Source: Paracoccaceae bacterium (GTDB lineage: Bacteria > Pseudomonadota > Alphaproteobacteria > Rhodobacterales > Rhodobacteraceae). From it: a stretch of DNA of 6,330 bases. The position numbers and the translations under genes were made by a program. Shown in pieces: positions 6,065 through 6,330 of this stretch; position 1 is the stretch's first letter, and the number at the start of each line of letters is the position of its first letter. Below the pieces are notes generated by a model that saw only the letters and a program-made list of their open reading frames with translations, made no database searches and was not told the DNA's origin. The DNA lies in assembly GCA_002400675.1 (NCBI GenBank), contig NVQY01000087.1:3069-9398 (forward strand), given 5' to 3'.

Positions 6065-6330
6065 CTACAAGGCGGTCCAGCCGCCATCGACGCTGATGGT
6101 GGTGCCGGTGATCTGCGCCGCCGAGGGCGAACACAGGAACACGGTGGTACCGCCGATCTGTTCGACGGTGGCGAATTCCCGGCTGGGCTGGCGTTCCAGC
6201 ATCACCTTTTTGATCACTTCCTCGCGCTCCATGCCGTATTTCTGCATGGTGTCGGGGATCTGCGCCTCGACCAGTGGCGTCAGGACGTAGCCGGGACAGA
6301 TCGCATTGGCGGTGATCGGTTCCTCGGCAG
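6065..6330 (-). CDS. bdhA: 3-hydroxybutyrate dehydrogenase, C-terminal part (start beyond right edge)
   Basis: Eighty-seven C-terminal residues of a short-chain dehydrogenase/reductase are present, ending at a TAG. ITANAICPGYVLTPLVE is the strand after the catalytic YxxxK region, with the PG motif that contacts NAD. The long insert QIPDTMQKYGMEREEVIKKV followed by LERQPSREFATVEQIG, and the ending ITGTTISVDGGWTAL, match D-beta-hydroxybutyrate dehydrogenases, which interconvert 3-hydroxybutyrate and acetoacetate in the cytoplasm with NAD. The Rossmann nucleotide-binding region and the Ser-Tyr-Lys catalytic residues lie outside the window. Another SDR of the same subfamily cannot be fully excluded. 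It is followed after 24 bases by the DUF4153 gene. Confidence 0.88.
   Translation of the reverse strand, partial: AEEPITANAICPGYVLTPLVEAQIPDTMQKYGMEREEVIKKVMLERQPSREFATVEQIGGTTVFLCSPSAAQITGTTISVDGGWTAL

Overview
The window is a GC-rich stretch of alphaproteobacterial chromosome, most likely from the Rhodobacterales (Roseobacter/Rhodobacter group). The reasons are the codon use, a 3-hydroxybutyrate dehydrogenase (polyhydroxybutyrate/ketone-body metabolism) next to a DUF4153 membrane protein, and an H-NOX/HNOBA-GGDEF pair of a type I associate with this group. All five genes I accept lie on the minus strand, so transcription runs from right to left. I see no rRNA, tRNA, CRISPR array, insertion sequence or integrase.

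Right to left: (1) 6330-6065 is the C-terminal end of a short-chain dehydrogenase, very likely BdhA. (2) 6040-4262, 24 bases further on and with a clear AGGAG ribosome-binding site, is a 592-residue polytopic membrane protein of the DUF4153 type. These two probably share a transcript. (3) After an AT-rich gap of about 118 bases with a plausible promoter comes a two-gene signalling operon: an H-NOX (HNOB) family protein (4143-3556) overlapping by ATGA a diguanylate cyclase with an N-terminal HNOBA domain (3559-2465). Together they carry the same modules as animal soluble guanylate cyclase (H-NOX, HNOBA/PAS, helix, cyclase), but split over two chains and with cyclic-di-GMP output. The H-NOX has lost the axial heme histidine (Pro104 at that position) and the YxSxR heme-propionate motif, while the cyclase looks fully intact. 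This is the most interesting point in the window.

(4) After a non-coding gap of about 357 bases come two genes that look like one envelope operon: a small single-pass protein with a coiled coil, a run of 16 prolines and a six-cysteine C-terminal domain (2107-1403), and, 19 bases later, an anchored trypsin-like serine protease (1383 leftwards, cut by the window edge). Both have a membrane anchor followed by a helical segment ending in a similar VC(K/R)AD motif, which suggests that they share ancestry in that part or pair with each other. I do not recognise the full system; the genes left of the window would help to define it.
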